NCBI RefSeq assembly: GCF_000143415.4
Contig: NW_003314294.1
Coordinates: forward strand, 1,606,770-1,670,769
Length of the DNA stretch: 64,000 nucleotides
Origin: Selaginella moellendorffii
Taxonomy: Eukaryota > Streptophyta > Lycopodiopsida > Selaginellales > Selaginellaceae
Direction: 5' to 3'
How positions within the stretch are numbered: position 1 is the first letter of the stretch; each line of letters starts with the position of its first letter. A program made the translations under genes and the position numbers. Positions 25,080 to 35,522 of this stretch are shown here, piece by piece. The notes under the pieces are model-generated. The model searched no databases, had not been told where the DNA came from, and saw only the letters and a list, made by a program, of their open reading frames with translations.

Positions 25080-25400
25080 TACACCTGGATTAGTGAAGTG
25101 GCACTACTGCCACCTAGGATCATGTCATAGAGAGCGTATACCTCAACACCGACAAGAGCTTCTCAGTCGTGTTTCCGACCATTGATTTTGTCCCGTACTA
25201 TATCACTCCAAGCATCAGCTCCTCCAGGAATTCTTCTGACTCCATCTTTGTCTTTACGGCTGTGCAATTCAAAGGAGTCCATGCAAAAGAGCATGAACCT
25301 GCTTTGTGAGACAAGCAATGGCCCTAAGCAGAGTAAGGTGACAGTGCTGTCATAGAAGAAATTGGCAATGTCAGACCTTGGAGGGTATGTGGAGTCTTTG
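25080..25400 (-). pseudogene. Fragment of P-loop NTPase gene
   Basis: 25262-25392 closely matches the reverse complement of 29950-30075 in the gene at 29566-30360, covering the segment after the P-loop up to CMDYFES. After that point the frame shifts and stops appear. Similarity ends abruptly near 25395. It is a broken duplicate in opposite orientation about 4.5 kb from its relative. Confidence 0.65.
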
Positions 25401-25549
25401 TTGGAATGCTTCGTGTAATTATAAACACAAGATCATTAAATAGTAATATTCTATAATATTCAAGTATATTTTAAGTATATCCATTACCACCCCAATTCCC
25501 TAGAAGTTTGTTTAAGTAAAAAAAACTATTAATTTTATTATTAATTGCT

Positions 25550-25678
25550 CAAAGATATGGAAATAAGTATAATATTTAGGGTTTAGACCCTGCTTATATA
25601 TATTGCTGGACTTTATTTAGTCTCAAATGGATGGTCCATATTTTATACTACTATAATTACTATATTATTTAAGTAGTG

Positions 25679-25690
<12 letters not shown>
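25550..25690 (+). repeat. Direct repeat, left copy
   Basis: It shares blocks with 28021-28150: TATGGAAATA, a GGTTTA core, AAATGGAYGGTC and TATACTACTATAATTA in the same order, each copy ending in a dinucleotide microsatellite. The pair could be ends of a 2.6-kb non-autonomous element. Confidence 0.55.

Positions 25691-25732
<42 letters not shown>
25680..25732. repeat. (AT)n microsatellite
   Basis: An uninterrupted AT dinucleotide tract of about 26 units. Confidence 0.97.
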
Positions 25733-25737
<5 letters not shown>

Positions 25738-28020
25738 CCTTACACTACAAAGATGAAATGATAATGATAATAAGCTAGGTGGAATATTTAGAGCTTTTGA
25801 AAAGTGATTATAAACTATTATAAAAACTTAAACTCCCACAAAACCACTAATATAATTGATAACAACTATGATTGGAATAAAATCAAAAGCTATATATAAA
25901 TATCAATTGATTATGAAATCATGATAAACCAGTTACAACTTTATATACAACACCAAATACTAAAACCAATATTAAAGCCATAACTTTTAATCAAACCAAT
26001 GGACTTCAAGAGAAAGCACCCTTGCAATAAATAATATATCTTGTCTTTAACTAGCTTTACTAGTTAACTTTTGAAACCATCACTAATTCAGATTCATGAC
26101 TATCACCAAAATTTACCTTTATATTTTCTTTTGAGTCATTCTCTTTAGTTACTAACAATCAATCACATTTCCTTGTAAATTCACACTCTTATGAACAGAA
26201 GCTAAGAGCCATAGCTCTCTTGAAAGCCTCACTTTCTTGATACCTTACCCCTTGGGTCAAGCCCAACTGAAGGTAAATTGGACCTGTTAAATGTTAATCT
26301 AAACATATGGTATGATTCCTTAACTAACTAACAAAGTTAAATTTGTGACTCTTCTAATACTAAATGTAAGTTCTTTAGTTAGAGTGCACTCTTCTTCATA
26401 AGCTTTTTCTCTTTATATTTTAACTCTTATAGATTATTTCTCAAGTCATCCTCTTTTGGTTGCTTACACTTTATTCCATCATTGGGGTTGAACTTTTATA
26501 TGTCCCTTTCACCCCCTTTGTTGAATTTTATTTTTTGAATTAAAAAAAGGAAAAAATGAAAAAATTTTAGGAAGAAACATTGTGGAAGAAAAAAAAGTGG
26601 ATAAAGAAGCATCAGAATAGGAATTTTCAGCAGATAATAAAGAAGAAATGGGGAAATAAAAAAAAATGTGCTCAAAGTTTGGAAAACACGGAATTTGCTT
26701 TTATAAAATACTTTAGCCACTATAAGATAAACAAATATTCACACTACTTAACCTCTTTAACACACAATTCAACATATAACTTAATGCCTGAAATGAGAAT
26801 ATTAATAATAAGTCAACACTCTAAAGAGTACACATAAACTCCTCAACAATAATAGTAAAATAAAAGCTCTCAAGAGGCACTTACAATTGGGGATATATAT
26901 TCAAATTAATAAAGTTTACACTTTCCAAAATACACATAAACTCCTTAATAGTAATAGTAAAATAAAAGTTCTTAGTGGCACTCATAATCATGGATATGTA
27001 CTCAACTTAAAATTTTAACAAAAATGACTTTACCTTTAGAACAGAGGAATATTCAACACCAAAATAGATCAAAGATTTTGCTAATGAAACAAAAGCAAAA
27101 TTTTCAACTTCACATACATACTCAACATCTAGATCAATATAAGGAGGACAGAAATTACTCCAACTCAACATCAAATTAAACATGAGAATTATAAAAATTA
27201 TAAGTGATTTATGTGTTATGAGAAAGAAATATTGTAGATGAAGAAGAAATACTAAGAATATAAGAAGGTGGGTCAAATTGAGAAATAATAAAAAGTTGAG
27301 AAAGATCAATAGGTTAAGAGAATAAATCAAATGGCAAATTGAAGAATTGACATCTACCATGTGAAATCTCCAACTCGTTTTCAAAGATATTTCATAATAA
27401 TTAAGCTCTTTATCACAATTTAAAATCCTCTCAAACTTATAAACATTGTCTTCCCATAAACTTGATCCTCAAACATTCTCTAAAATCTAGATTGCATTAT
27501 CCATAACTTTCCAATTGATGTCATGATCATATTTCACATCAATAGAAGATGATATAATACCAAAAACAAAAGACACAATGTAATCATGTTTCATAGAAGT
27601 TTGAGACAGCAATGACCAAAGATGGGTGCAATATTAATATAATTATGCCCTAGAACACCAAAAACTCAATTTAGTAAAGCAACATTAATAGCCTCAATTG
27701 ATATACTTCTTGATCAATGATGTGTGGTATGGCAAAAGAAGGGAATGTAACCAACGCCTGATCTTATATACTAAGTTAGTCCTCTTCATCCCCACCTTGG
27801 GCAAAGAACCTTTGCTTCAATGGTTTTTGACTATTAAAGATTGAGAAATAAGAACAGATTTGATAACTATAATCCTAGATCTTGAGAAAAGCTAATACAA
27901 ATCTAGATCTAAAAAGAATGAAGGAAAAATAAAAACATAATCCTAAACATTGAGCAAAGTATTGCCAAAATTTTTTACTTCTAAGATAAATTTCAAAGTT
28001 TTTGATCTCCACCAATGTTA
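25733..28020. other. AT-rich stretch, no gene seen
   Basis: Only short low-complexity frames occur on either strand (Phe/Leu-rich, Lys-rich). A short motif (CACATAAACTCCT followed by AATAGTAATAG-type sequence) repeats near 26830 and 26935. No domain is recognised. Confidence 0.5.
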
Positions 28021-28165
28021 GTGTTTAAGGTATGGAAATAGGTATATTAATTAAGGTTTAAACCCCAATATATTCAATCTTAAATGGACGGTCTATATAC
28101 TATACTACTATAATTAATGTATTACTTAGTTGTGGTATGTGTGTGTGTGTGTGTGTGTGTGTATG
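28021..28165 (+). repeat. Direct repeat, right copy, with (GT)n
   Basis: This is the partner of 25550-25690. It ends in a GT tract at 28139-28162 where the left copy ends in AT, so the microsatellites diverged after duplication. Confidence 0.55.
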
Positions 28166-28690
28166 TAACCTTACATATTAAATTGAATTAAACAACTATA
28201 AAAAAATTAATGTCTTCAACTATTTTAGCATCAAAATTTATTTCTATTTTAATAGCAATTTTTAGTGGCTATTGTGTTATCAATTCTAACATATCTTCAA
28301 CTCTAAGTTGACGAGTGTCTTATAAACTTTTGAGAAGAATATGAAAATATATGTGGTAATAATTAAATAAATTAAAAATTATTATCTAATGAAATATAGA
28401 AATCAAATTGTCAAACTGGCAATTTGAAAATATTTTCATAATTTCAGAAGTTGATGGAAATCTACTAACACATGGTCTATAAGCAAATATTGCGAGAAAT
28501 GCATTTTTATTATGTATCTTATGATTGAAGATAATTGTGACAGAAAAATGCAGCATTGATCATTACGTTCCAGGGGATTTCATCTTTCTCAGGCAAGGTC
28601 ACCACACCAAGCAAGCATTCCAACACAGGCATTGGCAACAACAGTCACCACTCCCACAGCACAAAGGTTTTTACTGCCAGAAAAGAGCAG
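28166..28690. other. AT-rich spacer
   Basis: I see nothing recognisable here except the frame-shifted tail of the PPR pseudogene toward 28690. Confidence 0.4.
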
Positions 28691-29097
28691 CTCAAGGTGA
28701 TTCGTTGGGCCTAGCTGTATCGCTCAAAACAGCCGCATTGCCTTGGCAAGCTCCCCCGATCAACACAGTCCAAGACACAACGTTCCTCTCGGCCATCCTT
28801 TTGAAGACTTTCCAGCAGCTACGAAGGTTGCTATACGTGCTCATCGTCGACGATCCATCTGGACCCAAGCTGCCAGTTCTTAATTCATCCAGAGAGAGCG
28901 CTCGCAGCATCGCGATGGAGCTCATGGTGTCCGGGATCACTCCCTCGCGCAGCAGACAGTGGAAGAGATCTAAGATGGCCTGGTGGAAATCTCCCAAGTG
29001 GACGTAAGCGCTGATGATGGGCAAGCTTGCCTTGAGCAGGCATTGCGTGAGCACTCTGTGAGAGTCGACGACGCTGCCACATTTTAGATACATCCAC
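28691..29097 (-). pseudogene. PPR protein remnant
   Basis: The minus frame reads MYLKCGSVVDSHRVL, then a degenerate repeat containing FHQAILDLFHCLLREGVIPD, then VFKRMAERNVVSWTVLIGG. These are typical plant PLS-class pentatricopeptide motifs, which in land plants bind organellar RNA. Only two to three repeats survive, spacing between them is irregular and there is no N-terminal targeting sequence or C-terminal E/DYW domain. GC content is higher than in the AT-rich DNA to its left, so it is probably a truncated copy of a host gene. Confidence 0.75.
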
Positions 29098-29565
29098 GCC
29101 TTAATTTTTAGTAAAAAATCATGTTTGTGTGTTGGATTGTCTGCTTAGGGTGCAGTGGAAGGGCGGGGTGATGTTCATGGCGGTGATGCTAGGACGGATT
29201 CCGTGGCACTGGCTCCCCGCAGGGAAATCTCGCGATCTTGATGAATGCTAAGGTGGGTGGCCATCTTTTTCTCGAAGTATAGCTCAATGATTGTGGCGGA
29301 AGAGGCAAGAAGGCGAGAAGAGACTGTAAGTTTTTTCAAGTCAAGTCTTTTTCCAGGGCTCCAAGAATACAAAGGTGATGTGTTCTTGCGTCTCCAGCTC
29401 CTTGTTTTACATCGACTTGATTTCGTTCAGTGTGCAAGCAGATGTTAGGCAGATTGGGGAAGGTGTGATTGCTTCATTTGTTCCTGTGCAATAAATTATC
29501 ATTGAGCTACAACGATAGATCAAGAGCTGACTACAAATTAGGGTTTCGTTTGGCTGGATCGAAGG
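29098..29565. other. Spacer between PPR and NTPase relics
   Basis: There is no clear gene. This could contain the 5' end of the NTPase gene starting at 29566. Confidence 0.4.
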
Positions 29566-30360
29566 ATGGATGTGCAGGAGCTTAGCAAAGAGGCAAAGAG
29601 GGCAAAGAGGGACGAGCTGCAAAGCAAACGTGAAGAACTATATAGGGAGATCCTGGAGATAAACAGGGAGCTTCTGGAGGAGCCAGAAGAAGCCGTGGAT
29701 CAGGACACTATCCAGGCTTTGGCAGAAGCATTCAAGACTACGTATTGAAGATGTGGTGTAGATAATGTAGGGCTCTTGCATTTTGAGCTTGAGGCAGTGT
29801 CCAAGGACTGGTGTAATGGGCATGCCAGGATAGCTCCAGTTGTGACTCTTGTGCAGTCGAGTGGCTGGGGAAAGTCGAGGACTGTCTGTGAGCTTGCGAA
29901 TAGGGGTGTGTTTGTAGTTTACTGCTCCTTCGCCTCGGCCTCCGGCTCCACGTACCCTCCAAGGTCTGCCATTGCCGATTTCTTCTATGACAGCGCTGTT
30001 ATGTTGCTCAGCTCGGGGCCATTGCTTGTGTCCCAGAGCAGGTTCATGCTCTTTTGCATGGACTACTTCGAATCGTGTATCGACACAGCCATGGAGATGA
30101 AGATGGAGCCGGAAGCATTCCTCCAAGAGGTAATGCTTGAAGACAATTTCTGGGGCACAGTAAAAGAGAAAAATAAGGAATCGGAAAGGAGTCCGGGAGA
30201 AGCTGTCCAGCATACTCGACCCAGGTCTATTGAAGAAGTCTTGTGAATGGGAACAGAAAGAAACACTGGGAAGAGATACTAGAATCATGAAGAAACTCCA
30301 GGGCTTGCAAAACCCTGAATCTGGTATTCTTAAAGTCTTGTTTGTGATGGACTAAGCCAG
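29566..30360 (+). pseudogene. P-loop NTPase gene, broken
   Basis: An ATG at 29566 opens a charged coiled-coil-like N-terminus (KEAKRAKRDELQSKREELY). The frame has one TGA at 29746-29748 and continues in the same frame to 30246. It includes a Walker A-type motif, VTLVQSSGWGKSRTVCELA, at about 29838-29895, followed by a beta strand (VFVVYCSFAS) and YPPRSAIADFF. This arrangement resembles the P-loop module found beside Crinkler-type or restriction-enzyme-like domains in fungi, oomycetes and some plants; that comparison is from memory. A frame shift follows, then KVLFVMD and a stop at 30353-30355 where a Walker B acidic residue (GAA) would be expected. The stop at 29746 would be CGA before one C-to-T change. 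Confidence 0.6.
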
Positions 30361-30506
30361 ATGGTTTGCTCAAAGCCAGGATCCTACAGCTTTAGAGGCA
30401 TTCATCCCTGCGAGAAGAGCAGCCACAATTCTTCCCAACACAGGTGGTGCTTGTCTTCCTTTCACGGATACCAATGGCAGAAGAACCAACTTTGCACTGC
30501 CATTAA

Positions 30507-30590
30507 ATAAGTTTAGGGTTTAGGGTTTAGGGTTTACCAGTTTAGGGTTTAGGGTTTAGGATTTAGGTGCGTTTAGGCATTTAGGGTCAA
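30507..30590 (+). repeat. Telomere-type repeats with Penelope-like 3' end, inverted copy
   Basis: TTTAGGG and variant units run into TTTAGGGTCAAAGACACC. The segment 30537-30613 is a near-exact reverse complement of 33663-33745. Confidence 0.85.
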
Positions 30591-30910
30591 AGACACCCTG
30601 CAGTGCTGCAATCCAGCACCTTCGCCATGTCGCTCGGATTGATTATTCCAAGTCCTCCCAAGACTCGCGGACGTGCTGTAGATTGCCATGCAACCTTGGC
30701 CATGCTCCTCCCTATGACCAGTGCGCCTCGCCACAAATACTGATGGATCATTGTGCGTACCTTTCTAAGAGTGTGTTCTGGGACAGGCCAGATGGAGAGG
30801 TGGTACCAGATGCTAGGCAGAATGATGCTCCTGGCGACTACCACTCTCGCTGGCAAGCCAAATTTTGAGGAAGCCCACTTCTGGATTGACGTTCGGACCT
30901 GTTGGAGCAA
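30587..30910 (-). pseudogene. LINE RT thumb fragment
   Basis: The open frame reads LPARVVVARSIILPSIWYH, later MIHQYLWRGALVIGRSMAKV and PRVLGGLGIINP, matching the conserved region after the LINE RT palm. It is a second, better-kept copy of the region near 16.5-16.9 kb. It sits directly between two telomere-repeat tracts. Confidence 0.8.
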
Positions 30911-30924
30911 GGTGTCATTCTGAA

Positions 30925-31025
30925 GTTTAGGGTTTGAGGTTTAGGCTTTAGGTTTAATGTTTAGGGTTTAGGATTTAGGGTTTAGGGTTTAGGGTTTTAG
31001 GGTTTAGGGTTTAGGGTTTAGGATT
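30925..31025 (+). repeat. Interstitial telomere-type tract
   Basis: TTTAGGG units with a few variants (TTTAGGT, GTTTTAGGG) run to about 31022. Confidence 0.9.
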
Positions 31026-31690
31026 TTGGAATTGCGATTAGCCAAAAGCAGTCCACATTGCTTGATCCAGTGGAACTCAAGAATGCTAGAGATCGGCTAT
31101 GGCAATCTGAGATAAGAGGAAAAACTAGAGAAAATTTATAGTGAAAAATTCACTAATGAAACACTGGCCTCTGTGCGCTGCGTTCTGCCGCCAGAGCGCC
31201 ACAAAAAATCCTTACCTTGGGCTGCTCACGGCCACTAAGTGTTTGGGAGCTAGCTTGACATCTCCACTCAGCAGTCTTTCCGACATCTAGCGCAGCCCAG
31301 CTCCCCTGACTTGGGTATGGCACAGCAAATCCCTCACAAAGGCTTTTTGCGCCCCTTTGGTATGTTGCCTTGGCACCACCAAAGGATCACCAAAGATGCC
31401 AATGGGAATGCTCCTTGCCACTCAGAGCACCCAAGCTGCCCAGACATCGCCACAATGCTGCCAAAAATCCACCTAATCTGCCATGGATCCCTTGCAATTG
31501 CCACCCTAGCCAGCCCCTGCCACTGGAACAGAGCAGCGAGCCCTCTCGCCTTAACGCTCTCCAGGACCTGGCCCAGCGCAGCAGCCACCGTCACCTTTGC
31601 ACTTGGCTCTGCTCTGCGTGTCCATGACACCACGCTCAACACTGTCCCCACAGACTCGATGAGTGCCTCGACACAACCAACAAATCACCC
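31026..31690 (+). other. Upstream part of Penelope-like element
   Basis: GC-rich sequence precedes the RT motif C region. Several overlapping frames are open on both strands, but I do not recognise conserved RT blocks here, so earlier RT domains may be frame-shifted or lost. Confidence 0.4.
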
Positions 31691-32218
31691 TTCCATCTAC
31701 GGAGGTACACAGATGACAGAGTGAGCACTTGGACAGGTACACGAGCAGGCCTCGAACGATGGCCCCGAGGATACAACATGCTACGTCCCTCGATCAAGAT
31801 CACCTCAGTGATCTCGCTCGAGGAGTTGGATTTTCTCGATATCCACTTTTTCAAAGGCCCTCACCTTGAAAAGACAGGCTGCCTCGACTCATCCACGTTC
31901 CAGAAGCCCCTCAACGCCACCTCCCCTGGACGTCGGTTCACCCATGGCACCAGAAAGTGGCATTTATCCGCAGCAAGCTCCAGAGATACCTCCTCTGTGA
32001 GAGCATGGCCAATGGATTCCATGCCATGCGCACGCAGTTCTACCACCGCCTCTGTGCCCGGGGATACCCGATCTCCTTCCTCCAACACTGCCTCTCCAGC
32101 ATCTCCTCTGACCAACGACATCAAGCTCTCCTTGCATGCTCGCGCCGCTCTAGCGACGCTTGTCGATGGGCCCCCCTCGCCTTTAAGCTCCCCTACACGC
32201 TTCACAGCATGCAGCTAG
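31690..32218 (+). pseudogene. Penelope-like reverse transcriptase, C-terminal part
   Basis: The plus frame reads RRYTDDRVSTWTGTRAGLE, carrying an RY-x-DD catalytic motif, then SLEELDFLDIHFFKG and STFQKPLN. After one frame shift near 31920 it continues AFIRSKLQRYLLCESMANGF, ending with RGYPISFLQHCLSSI. The order RYxDD, LDFLD, QKPLN, then an RGYP tail is that of Penelope-like RTs rather than gypsy or LINE RTs. No GIY-YIG endonuclease is visible downstream. The hammerhead at 33481 and telomere junction at 33690, in the same orientation, support the assignment. Some other RT groups share the LDFLD/RGYP pattern. Confidence 0.7.
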
Positions 32219-32419
32219 GCTTGGGGGACATCCTAAACCCTAAACAGGTGATGGATGAAGCTCCCGCAGACGCACTCCCCTGAGTGATCACGTGCCAGAG
32301 ATGCCTCCCGACCCCGGTTTGTTCCTGGTCAGGGCTAAACTCGTTTTGCGAGCTTAGCCACGTCTTCTATTGCGCCTTGCAAGAGACAGAAGCATATGAT
32401 TGCATCCTTCTCCGCATGA

Positions 32420-33180
32420 CCGATGACCTTTAGGGTCTGGCCAATGGACTCTAGGTATGTCCCAGTCACCCCAGGTCGTCCCCCACCGGTCAACGCCCGG
32501 TCAACGCTCAGTCTACTGTCAAAACAGGAATATTCCCGAATATTCCGACAGTCAGATGGTTGACCAAGTCAACGAGGCCTACACCATTCGATTCTGCACC
32601 CCTCTCCAAGTGTGACTACACTGGTCTCATCTTCTTGCGATGGATACCACACCTTGGAAAGCTTGCGAATCTCATAATGGTGCCATGCGATGACGTCGAT
32701 GCCACACACACCGACACCTCGCAGGAAAAGGACCTTTCTGCATGACCAAAGGACCTCAGGTACGTACCAGTCACTCCAGGCCACCTCCCTTTCGAGTCAA
32801 CGCACGGTCAACGCTGAGTCAACGGTCATAATGGAATATTCCCTGACAGTGTTTTTGTTGACCGAGTCAAAACGACATATACCGTTGGATTCCGCTCTTC
32901 CTTCCGATCGTGAATATGTGAGTTTCAACTCTGAACTCCACACAGGATTCGTTGAAAAGCGTGTTTTCCATTAAAATGGTGCCGCTCCCTCGACATCGGC
33001 AACACATGCCGACAGCTCACGGGATGGCTCTCCCCTGCATCACTGCTGGACTCTGGGTATGTATGAGTCACCTCAGGCCCTCCACCATCCCAGTCTACAC
33101 ACGGTCAACAGCAGAATATTCCCAGAATATTCCCTGCAAAGTGAACCACGTTTTCGCCTCCAGGTACGTACAAGTGACGA
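32420..33180 (+). repeat. Degenerate tandem repeats, about 280-305 bp
   Basis: Three diverged units share ordered blocks: AGGTAYGT...CAGTCAC, then GGTCAACGC-type elements, then GAATATTCC. The GAATATTCC blocks fall near 32528, 32833 and 33112. Penelope-like elements often carry tandem terminal units upstream of the ribozyme, so these may be part of the element's 3' end. Confidence 0.65.
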
Positions 33181-33480
33181 CAAGCACTGTGGACATAATG
33201 CATGCATCATACCATGCTGCGTTTACAAGTTATCTTGCGTCAAAGGTACGTCACCTGCCGGACAAACACTTACCGTCTTCGGCGATCTGCCGAAGTCATT
33301 CTCCGCGACTACCACTACTGTGGAGTAACCAACACCAGCTGTGCTACGTTCGCACCCCCGCGAGCCAACACTGCCATGCCACTTTGCATGGCCGCCACAC
33401 AGACTCGCGCCACATGACAGAGCCAGAATATAAGTAGAGTCGGCACTGAGCTAGGGTTAGGGTAGACACTAGATGACTAC

Positions 33481-33523
33481 ACCCGGCTGATGAGTCCCAA
33501 AAAGGATGAAACCGGTCTCGGGT
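33481..33523 (+). ncRNA. Hammerhead ribozyme, type I with minimal stem III
   Basis: All core elements are present. Stem I is ACCCGG (33481-33486) with UCGGGU (33518-33523), six pairs with one G-U. The core CUGAUGA is at 33487-33493. Stem II is GUCC (33494-33497) with GGAU (33504-33507) around CAAAAA. GAA is at 33508-33510. Stem III is the self-complementary ACCGGU (33511-33516), with predicted cleavage after C33517. Such short stem III hammerheads occur in Penelope-like elements and plant retrozymes. The G-U in stem II looks like a C-to-T change. The plus orientation matches the RT upstream. Confidence 0.87.
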
Positions 33524-33662
33524 TGTCTCTTGTCCTTTCCCTCGCTCATGAATGAATAAAAATTCATTCCCTTGCCTCCTCTACTTGCTCTTGATCACGC
33601 CATTTCGACAACGGCACACGGAGAATGTGGATTGCACAAAGTGGTGCCACGATCTCGCCGGA

Positions 33663-33745
33663 TTGCAGCACCGCGGGGTGTCTTTGACCCTAAACGCCTA
33701 AACGCGCCTAAATCCTAAACCCTAAACCCTAAACCCTAAACCAGT
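33663..33745 (-). repeat. Element 3' end joined to telomere repeats
   Basis: Sense-strand sequence GGTGTCTTTGAC passes straight into CCTAAAC-type variants, then CCCTAAA units to 33745. This is the reverse complement of 30537-30613. In sense orientation the CCCTAAA strand follows the element's 3' end, as expected if reverse transcription was primed by a telomeric G-rich overhang. Confidence 0.85.
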
Positions 33746-35520
33746 TAAGTAACAGTGACAGTCACATCCGGAGTAAGACGTGGTGTGCTGTTCAATGCTT
33801 ATCTTGCTCTTAAGGTCTGTGATAGCAGTGACAAAATGATGAAGAGTAATCCTAGTAAGTATAATAGGGATCAGCTCTCTATCTAGTTTCATTAGGGCAT
33901 GGCCATTGAGAGAGTGAGAGAGAGAGGGAATAGTCTGGTCCTTAGAATATTCCCATCTTCCTTGTATAAAACCCTTGCCCCACAAGGGCAAGGGGGGGCA
34001 TTTGCGGTGAGCATTGAAGCATTTCTCATGTTTGAGCGAGTGTTGGGGGAGGCGCCCCTCCTTCCTTCAACAAATGGTGAACTTAGTGTAATGCGCAGCA
34101 CTTTTTGAGGCATCATTTCTCTCTTTTTCTTTTGGCTGCAGAATTTGGGAAGGAATTTCTTATTCGTCTTGCAGTGGTTTTGTTTGATCTTAGGCATATT
34201 AGATAGGTCTGGAGCTCCTCTTTCCAGAAAGGTATGGCGCTCATCAAACTGTGCAGTATTTGAAGAGATATAATGCTTCTTGGCTCGGTTTGATGACTAT
34301 TTTGGGGTTTTCACTTTCTCGCCTAAATCTTCGGCCCAATTTCTCAAAGTAGTGCATTTGGGCTTGTAGATCTGGCTTAAATTTATGAGTAGTGGTGATT
34401 CTTGGCACTAGATTTGGGTAAATTGAAAGCATGCAAAAGGATTTTCTTCTCCCACTAGATTGGGTCATCTTTGTAGTAGGAATTCATGCTTCTTCGGGCT
34501 TTGTTTTGGATGCCGTTTATTTCTAGAGGTGCTCCTGGTCCTAGGCTTTCCAAAAATACCAATGGTGCCTTAGTATCGATTTACATTAGTGACATGCACA
34601 TGTCTTTCCACAATATTGATGTTCTAGACTACCTTTTCTTGGATTTCACGGAATATTGAGGCAGTTTCTTCACAAATTCTTGCAATAGAGGGTAGACAGG
34701 GTTAAGCCCTTTCCAACGAGCCCACCAACAATCAAAATGGGGAAGGATCAAGACCAGAGGACCCATTTTTCTCTTTTGCGCTAAACTTTATTGGGAGTTC
34801 CTTGGGAACGAAGCAATCTTCAGGGAGCAAGAGTAGGCATAGGAACAGGAACAGGAGCAGGAACAGGAGTTGGCGCAGGAGTAAGAGCAGGTGCAGGGGT
34901 AGGAGTTGGTGCTGGAGTAAGTGCAGAAGTAGGAGCGAGAGTAGGGGGTTACCGGTTACAGGTTACAAGTCCCTAGTTACTGATTATTAGTTACTGATTA
35001 CCAGTTACTGGCTACTACAAGAGGTCAATAGTTACTCTATAGGTCAATGGTTATGTGTGCTTGAGGCTTAAATCTCCTTCCATTTTCACCCTTATTTCTC
35101 TTCATTATAGGCATTTTGAGCAACTTGAGCACTAGCCTACAATCTTCTTGCTCTTATCAACCCAGTTGCCTTGACTGGGCATTTGCAGTGTTCAGGGTAT
35201 TTGATGCCAGTACAAACTAGACATGTGACAGATTGGCACCCTTTTACCATACCTCAAGGCCCTAAGGTATGGAGTAAACTTCCTAAATTCTAGAGGCAAC
35301 TTAGGTACGACATAGCACCTTCTTGTGCCGAGTCCTCTTCATCCTTGGTAAATTCCATTGACTTCGATCTAAGAGCTATGGTGTAGCCATCTTTAGCTCA
35401 ACCTCAGCTCCATGTTTTGTAGAAGGGGAGTGATCTGCCGACCTTCTTAGGTGTTGGAACAGTCTCTCTAGCATCGCATATCAGTTTCTTTGATTATTAC
35501 TGCACCACAAACATGATCGT
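33746..35520. other. Spacer with small repeats
   Basis: No gene family is recognised. A (GGAACA/GGAGCA)-type hexamer minisatellite lies at about 34825-34950 and a TTACTGATTA/GGTTACAAG short repeat at about 34950-35045. It could include the leader of the gypsy element that follows, whose 5' LTR was not found. Confidence 0.4.
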
Positions 35521-35522
35521 CG

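Noticed and set aside
28525-29007. 160-codon plus-strand frame
   Set aside because: It is the complement of the PPR remnant, which has recognisable motifs on the minus strand.
29638-30288. 216-codon minus-strand frame
   Set aside because: It lies opposite the P-loop NTPase gene, whose plus-strand motifs are recognisable.
30507-31025. A true chromosome end
   Set aside because: Tracts are short, degenerate, in both orientations and flanked on both sides by other DNA.
33481-33523. Plant retrozyme as source of the hammerhead
   Set aside because: No pair of about 350-bp LTRs with primer-binding site and polypurine tract surrounds it, and a Penelope-type RT lies upstream in the same orientation. 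Not fully excluded.
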